Assembly (NCBI GenBank): GCA_010024215.1
Contig: RGHK01000020.1
Coordinates: forward strand, 1 to 10,538
DNA: 10,538 nucleotides
Origin: Pseudomonadota bacterium
GTDB taxonomy: Bacteria > Pseudomonadota > Gammaproteobacteria > Magnimaribacterales > D2472
Reading direction: 5' to 3'
Made by a program: the position numbers and the translations under genes. This document shows, one piece after another, positions 8,103 through 10,538 of the stretch (positions are counted from its first letter, which is position 1; each line of letters begins with the position of its first letter). The notes beneath the pieces are model-generated. The model was given only the letters and a program-made list of their open reading frames with translations, was not told the origin of the DNA and ran no database searches.

Positions 8103-9192
8103 AAAATTTTATGTTGGGGCAATGACTGGAACAAGTCATGATGCAATAGACGTATCTATTATTAAAATCCAAAAAAATATTGAACTTAAGTTTTTTTATT
8201 CGAAAAAATTTTCAAGCAAGATTAGAGCAAAAATAAAAAATGTTATTGATACCAATAGCATAACTCTTAATGAATTAGGTCAACTAAATAAAGAAGTAGG
8301 CATTCTGTTTGCAAAATCTATCAATGAGGCGATTATTGATAGCAAAATTAAAAAATCAAATATTGCTTGTATCGCAGTTTCAGGTCAAACCATCAGACAT
8401 GAGCCGCATGGGAAACCTCCATTCTCAATGCAAATTGGAGATCCAAATATCATTGCCTCTTTGACTGATTTGGTTGTTATTAGCGATTTTAGAAATATGC
8501 ATATAGCGCTAGGAGGTGAAGGCGCCCCACTTGTTCCAGAATTTCACAATGAGCTTTTTTTTAAACCAAAGTCTCCAAGAATAATTATAAATATTGGTGG
8601 AATATCTAATTTTTCATTTGTAAAAGCTAGGAAGGAAATTTATGGAACAGATATTGGGCCAGGAAATGCTCTAATGGATGCTTATTGTCAAAAGTTTCTT
8701 AACAAACCTTTTGATAAAAATGGTGCTATTGCTGCTAAGGGTAAAGTAATTAATTCAGAACTTAAAAAACTTTTAGCAAATCCCTTTTTTAAAAAAGTGT
8801 TTCCAAAATCTACTGGTAAAGAATTATTTAATATAAATTTATTATCGAAAAAGTTTCTTGAATGCTCTCCGGAAGATATTCTCGCCACATTGGTTGAGCT
8901 AACCGTACAGACTATAGTCCTTGCAATTGATAAAAATAAATATGAATACAAAGAAATGATTATTTGCGGTGGTGGAAGCAAAAATAAATTTCTTATAGAA
9001 AGAATAAAAAACCTTATACCCCATAATGTTATGCTTTCAAGCGAGCTAGGTCATGATCCTCAGTCTATTGAATCTATGGCATTTGCATGGATGGGATATA
9101 TGAGAATAAATAACAAAGAATTAATAGTTCAGCAAGGAAAAAATAAATATACTAGCGGACTACTTGGGACTTTAAGCCAAGCTAAACTGTAA
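8089..9192 (+). CDS. anmK: Anhydro-N-acetylmuramic acid kinase
   Basis: AnmK opens the 1,6-anhydro ring of anhydro-MurNAc and phosphorylates it with ATP, giving MurNAc-6-phosphate for cytoplasmic murein recycling. The 367-residue length is normal for the family. Visible signatures are GAMTGTSHDAID (10-21, phosphate loop with Ser16 and Asp18; E. coli has Leu where His17 stands), GGEGAPLVPEFH, NIGGISNFS, TDIGPGNALMD with the presumed catalytic base Asp188, and CGGGSKN with Gly294-296. The ATG at 8089 lies 14 bp inside the M23 gene and has no Shine-Dalgarno, so translation probably depends on ribosomes leaving the upstream gene. No alternative ATG, GTG or TTG just downstream keeps the GTS motif and a normal length. 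It is the last gene of the putA unit, and its 3' end overlaps erpA on the opposite strand by 11 bp. No MurQ or other recycling gene is in the window. Confidence 0.96.
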   Translation: MKQNKKFYVGAMTGTSHDAIDVSIIKIQKNIELKFFYSKKFSSKIRAKIKNVIDTNSITLNELGQLNKEVGILFAKSINEAIIDSKIKKSNIACIAVSGQTIRHEPHGKPPFSMQIGDPNIIASLTDLVVISDFRNMHIALGGEGAPLVPEFHNELFFKPKSPRIIINIGGISNFSFVKARKEIYGTDIGPGNALMDAYCQKFLNKPFDKNGAIAAKGKVINSELKKLLANPFFKKVFPKSTGKELFNINLLSKKFLECSPEDILATLVELTVQTIVLAIDKNKYEYKEMIICGGGSKNKFLIERIKNLIPHNVMLSSELGHDPQSIESMAFAWMGYMRINNKELIVQQGKNKYTSGLLGTLSQAKL

Positions 9193-9511
9193 AAGATTCT
9201 CCACATCCACATGTGGTTTTTGCGTTAGGGTTCTGGATTACAAATTTTGCTCCAGATAGATCTTCTACATAATCAAGAGTTGATCCATAAAGATAAGGAT
9301 AAGACATTGAGTCAATCAGTACAGAAAACTCTTTAAAATCTAAGATATCATCGTCAAAAGCTTCTTGGTCATCAAACTTAAATCCATATTGGAAACCCGA
9401 ACAACCACCCCCAGTGACGTAGACTCTAAATTTCGAACTATTGCTTTCTTTAAGGACATTCAAAATCCTTGTTGAAGCAGATTCGGTCAATTTAATTGAT
9501 TGATTTTCCAT
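9182..9511 (-). CDS. erpA: Iron-sulfur cluster insertion protein ErpA (A-type carrier)
   Basis: ErpA carries Fe-S clusters from the assembly machinery to apo-enzymes in the cytoplasm, including those of isoprenoid synthesis and respiration. The 109-residue protein has the A-type carrier core: RVYVTGGGCSGFQYGFKFDD with Cys37, and the C-terminal TTCGCGESF with Cys101 and Cys103, the three cluster ligands. FQYGF and the NPNAKTTCGCG tail point to ErpA rather than IscA or SufA. One small difference is Glu105 where Ser is common. The ATG at 9511 has no Shine-Dalgarno; a perfect TATAAT lies 44-49 bp upstream. It converges on anmK with an 11-bp overlap of coding ends and diverges from hemG. No IscR box was recognised upstream. 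Confidence 0.96.
   Translation of the reverse strand: MENQSIKLTESASTRILNVLKESNSSKFRVYVTGGGCSGFQYGFKFDDQEAFDDDILDFKEFSVLIDSMSYPYLYGSTLDYVEDLSGAKFVIQNPNAKTTCGCGESFTV
9201..9221 (+). terminator. Possible intrinsic terminator for anmK, embedded in the erpA coding end
   Basis: Arms CCACAT (9201-9206) and ATGTGG (9211-9216) pair perfectly around a CCAC loop and are followed by five T (9217-9221). The hairpin begins nine bases after the anmK stop. The stem is short (6 bp, three G-C pairs), so termination may be weak. On the other strand the same bases encode the essential CGCG motif of ErpA, so the hairpin could also be a by-product of those codons. Confidence 0.4.
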
Positions 9512-9528
9512 ACAATAAATATACTACA

Positions 9529-9557
9529 TTTACATTACTTAAATGAGTGAATATATT
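9529..9557 (+). promoter_or_regulatory. Sigma70-type promoter for hemG
   Basis: A -35 box TTTACA (9529-9534, five of six matches) and a -10 box TATATT (9552-9557, five of six) are separated by exactly 17 bp. Transcription should start near 9564, giving a leader of about 45 nt before the hemG ATG. In such AT-rich sequence -10-like strings are common, but the correctly spaced -35 makes this the best promoter in the window. Confidence 0.6.
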
Positions 9558-9560
9558 ATA
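9555..9560 (-). promoter_or_regulatory. Candidate -10 box for erpA
   Basis: Read on the minus strand this is a perfect TATAAT. It would start transcription near 9549, about 37 nt before the erpA ATG. No good -35 is seen at 16 to 18 bp spacing, so an activator or other factor may help. It overlaps the -10 box of the hemG promoter on the other strand, so the two promoters should compete. Confidence 0.4.
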
Positions 9561-9608
9561 TACAAGATAATAAGAAATAAATAAAAGCTATAGCTACGCG
9601 TGCATCCC

Positions 9609-10130
9609 ATGAAAGAATATTTAATAGTTTATTCGACCACCGACGGTCAAACCCTAAAAATATGTGAAAGAATTGCCGGCATATTGAGCTCTAAGTTTAA
9701 TACAAAAATAGTGTCTATTGAGGATATGAAAGACTTAGATATAAATCATTATGAGAATATTCTTATCGGGGCGAGTATTAGATATGGTAAGCATAAACCT
9801 GAACTTTATAGTTTTATTAAAGAAAATCTATGCTTTCTAACCAAGGTTAAAGCTTCATTTTTTTCTGTAAATGTTGTTGCTAGGAAATCAGAAAAAAATA
9901 AACCAGAAACAAATCCCTATATTCAAAAGTTTTTAACACTTTCTAATTGGACACCGCTTCATATAGGAGTATTTGCAGGAAAGATTGATTACCCAAAATA
10001 TCGTTTTATAGATAGGTTTATGATAAGGCTAATCATGTGGATAACAAATGGGCCAACTGACACTAAAAATACCTATGAGTTCACTAATTGGAATGCTGTT
10101 GATGAATTCGCTAAAAAAATTAGTGTGTAA
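9609..10130 (+). CDS. hemG: Quinone-dependent protoporphyrinogen IX dehydrogenase (HemG, flavodoxin-like)
   Basis: HemG oxidises protoporphyrinogen IX to protoporphyrin IX, the penultimate step of heme synthesis, using FMN and passing electrons to the respiratory quinones at the inner membrane. The 173-residue protein (E. coli: 181) starts with the flavodoxin phosphate loop YSTTDGQT (8-15), followed by IGASIRYG (54-60) and FSVNVVARK (85-93). The insert typical of HemG, from GKIDYPKYRF to the tryptophan-containing helix DRFMIRLIMW (about 124-148), separates it from ordinary flavodoxins and is thought to meet the membrane and substrate. I chose the ATG at 9609 over an in-frame GTG at 9600, because MKEYLIVYST aligns with the E. 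coli N-terminus and GTG would only add MHP. Neither has a Shine-Dalgarno. The gene lies 63 bp before hemL, a partner in the same pathway. Confidence 0.95.
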   Translation: MKEYLIVYSTTDGQTLKICERIAGILSSKFNTKIVSIEDMKDLDINHYENILIGASIRYGKHKPELYSFIKENLCFLTKVKASFFSVNVVARKSEKNKPETNPYIQKFLTLSNWTPLHIGVFAGKIDYPKYRFIDRFMIRLIMWITNGPTDTKNTYEFTNWNAVDEFAKKISV

Positions 10131-10136
10131 TCAAGT

Positions 10137-10158
10137 TTATATAACTGTTGTTATATAA
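10137..10158. repeat. Perfect 9-bp inverted repeat over the hemL -10 region
   Basis: TTATATAAC (10137-10145) and GTTATATAA (10150-10158) are exact reverse complements with TGTT between them. The right arm overlaps the TATAAT at 10154-10159. Each arm contains the self-palindrome TTATATAA, so the element also reads as a direct repeat with 14-bp spacing. It could be a protein-binding operator or merely a weak AT-rich hairpin after hemG. There is no T-tract after it, so a classic terminator is unlikely. Confidence 0.5.
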
Positions 10159-10159
10159 T
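10154..10159 (+). promoter_or_regulatory. Candidate -10 box for hemL
   Basis: A perfect TATAAT lies in the hemG-hemL gap and would start transcription near 10166, about 28 nt before the hemL TTG. The hexamer at the -35 position matches poorly (2 of 6) and there is no TGn extension. hemL may therefore also be read through from hemG. Confidence 0.4.
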
Positions 10160-10193
10160 GAATCGTAACCACAACATAAAGAAATCTTAAAAA

Positions 10194-10538
10194 TTGAATA
10201 ACATAGATAAGTCAATTGAGCTTTTTAACAAAGCCAAATTATTAATGCCTGGCGGTGTTAATTCTCCTGTAAGGGCTTTTAAGAACATTAACGGTAATCC
10301 TATTTTTTTTGAAAGAGCTGAAGGCGCATATTTATTTGATGCGGATGGTAATAAATATATTGATTACATTGGTTCATGGGGACCAATGATTATGGGACAC
10401 TCTCACCCAGCTATTGTTAATGCAATTAAAGAACAAGCAGAACGAGGGACCAGTTACGGAGCACCAACAAGCCTAGAATCAGATGTTGCATCTTTGATAA
10501 TACAATGTATCCCCTCCATCGAAAAAATAAGAATGGTT
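10194..10538 (+). CDS. hemL: Glutamate-1-semialdehyde 2,1-aminomutase, 3' end missing
   Basis: HemL converts glutamate-1-semialdehyde to 5-aminolevulinate with PLP, the last step of the C5 route into heme. The first 115 codons are visible and closely match the family: LMPGGVNSPVRAF, GAYLFDADGNKYIDYIGSWGPMIMGHSHP and ERGTSYGAPT. The PLP-binding lysine lies beyond the window. The start is a TTG at 10194 (MNNIDKSIELFNKA). An in-frame TAA at 10188 closes the frame upstream, and no ATG or GTG occurs before the conserved region, the next ATG being inside LMPGG. Only a poor A-rich GAAA precedes the TTG. With hemG 63 bp upstream on the same strand, the two probably form a heme synthesis unit with an extra promoter in between. 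Confidence 0.95.
   Translation, partial: MNNIDKSIELFNKAKLLMPGGVNSPVRAFKNINGNPIFFERAEGAYLFDADGNKYIDYIGSWGPMIMGHSHPAIVNAIKEQAERGTSYGAPTSLESDVASLIIQCIPSIEKIRMV

Noticed and set aside
9600..9602. GTG as start of hemG
   Set aside because: It adds only three residues and the ATG at 9609 aligns with the known HemG N-terminus.
9512..9608. IscR binding box upstream of erpA
   Set aside because: I could not match the type 1 or type 2 IscR consensus in this gap; only AT-rich promoter elements are seen.

Overview
The window is 10.5 kb of AT-rich, tightly packed bacterial chromosome, most likely from a streamlined marine gammaproteobacterium. SAR86 or a relative is my guess, made without any database search. 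Support comes from the HemG type of protoporphyrinogen oxidase, the ErpA type of Fe-S carrier, and the gene order erpA / anmK / M23 peptidase / tyrS, which I recall from Pseudomonas and its relatives. The longest intergenic gap is under 100 bp, genes overlap by 1 to 14 nt, and none of the visible start codons has a good Shine-Dalgarno sequence. No tRNA, rRNA, mobile element, CRISPR array or prophage gene is visible, and no stretch over 300 bp lacks a gene.

Layout. (1) Positions 2-2083 (+) hold a prolyl oligopeptidase family (S9A) enzyme. It is open at the left edge and begins with a lipobox, so it is probably a lipoprotein. (2) Positions 2084-3729 (-) hold tyrS followed by a lipoprotein FKBP-type prolyl isomerase, joined by an ATGA overlap. 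The isomerase stop directly abuts the peptidase stop. (3) Positions 3808-9192 (+) hold a coupled run of putA (short bifunctional proline catabolism enzyme), a MepM-like M23 peptidoglycan endopeptidase and anmK (anhydro-MurNAc kinase). (4) Positions 9182-9511 (-) hold erpA, tail to tail with anmK and overlapping it by 11 bp. (5) Positions 9609-10538 (+) hold hemG and then the start of hemL, which begins with TTG and runs off the right edge.

Functionally the window joins protein and peptide handling in the envelope (S9A peptidase, FKBP), tyrosyl-tRNA charging, proline use as carbon and nitrogen source, murein remodelling and recycling (M23 plus AnmK), Fe-S cluster delivery (ErpA) and heme synthesis (HemG, HemL). 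All genes belong to known families and I see no undescribed multi-gene system. The points most worth a second look are the placement of putA inside the tyrS / M23-anmK locus, the altered active-site residues of the FKBP protein, a terminator-like hairpin built from the erpA CGCG codons, overlapping divergent promoters between erpA and hemG, and a perfect inverted repeat covering the -10 box of hemL.
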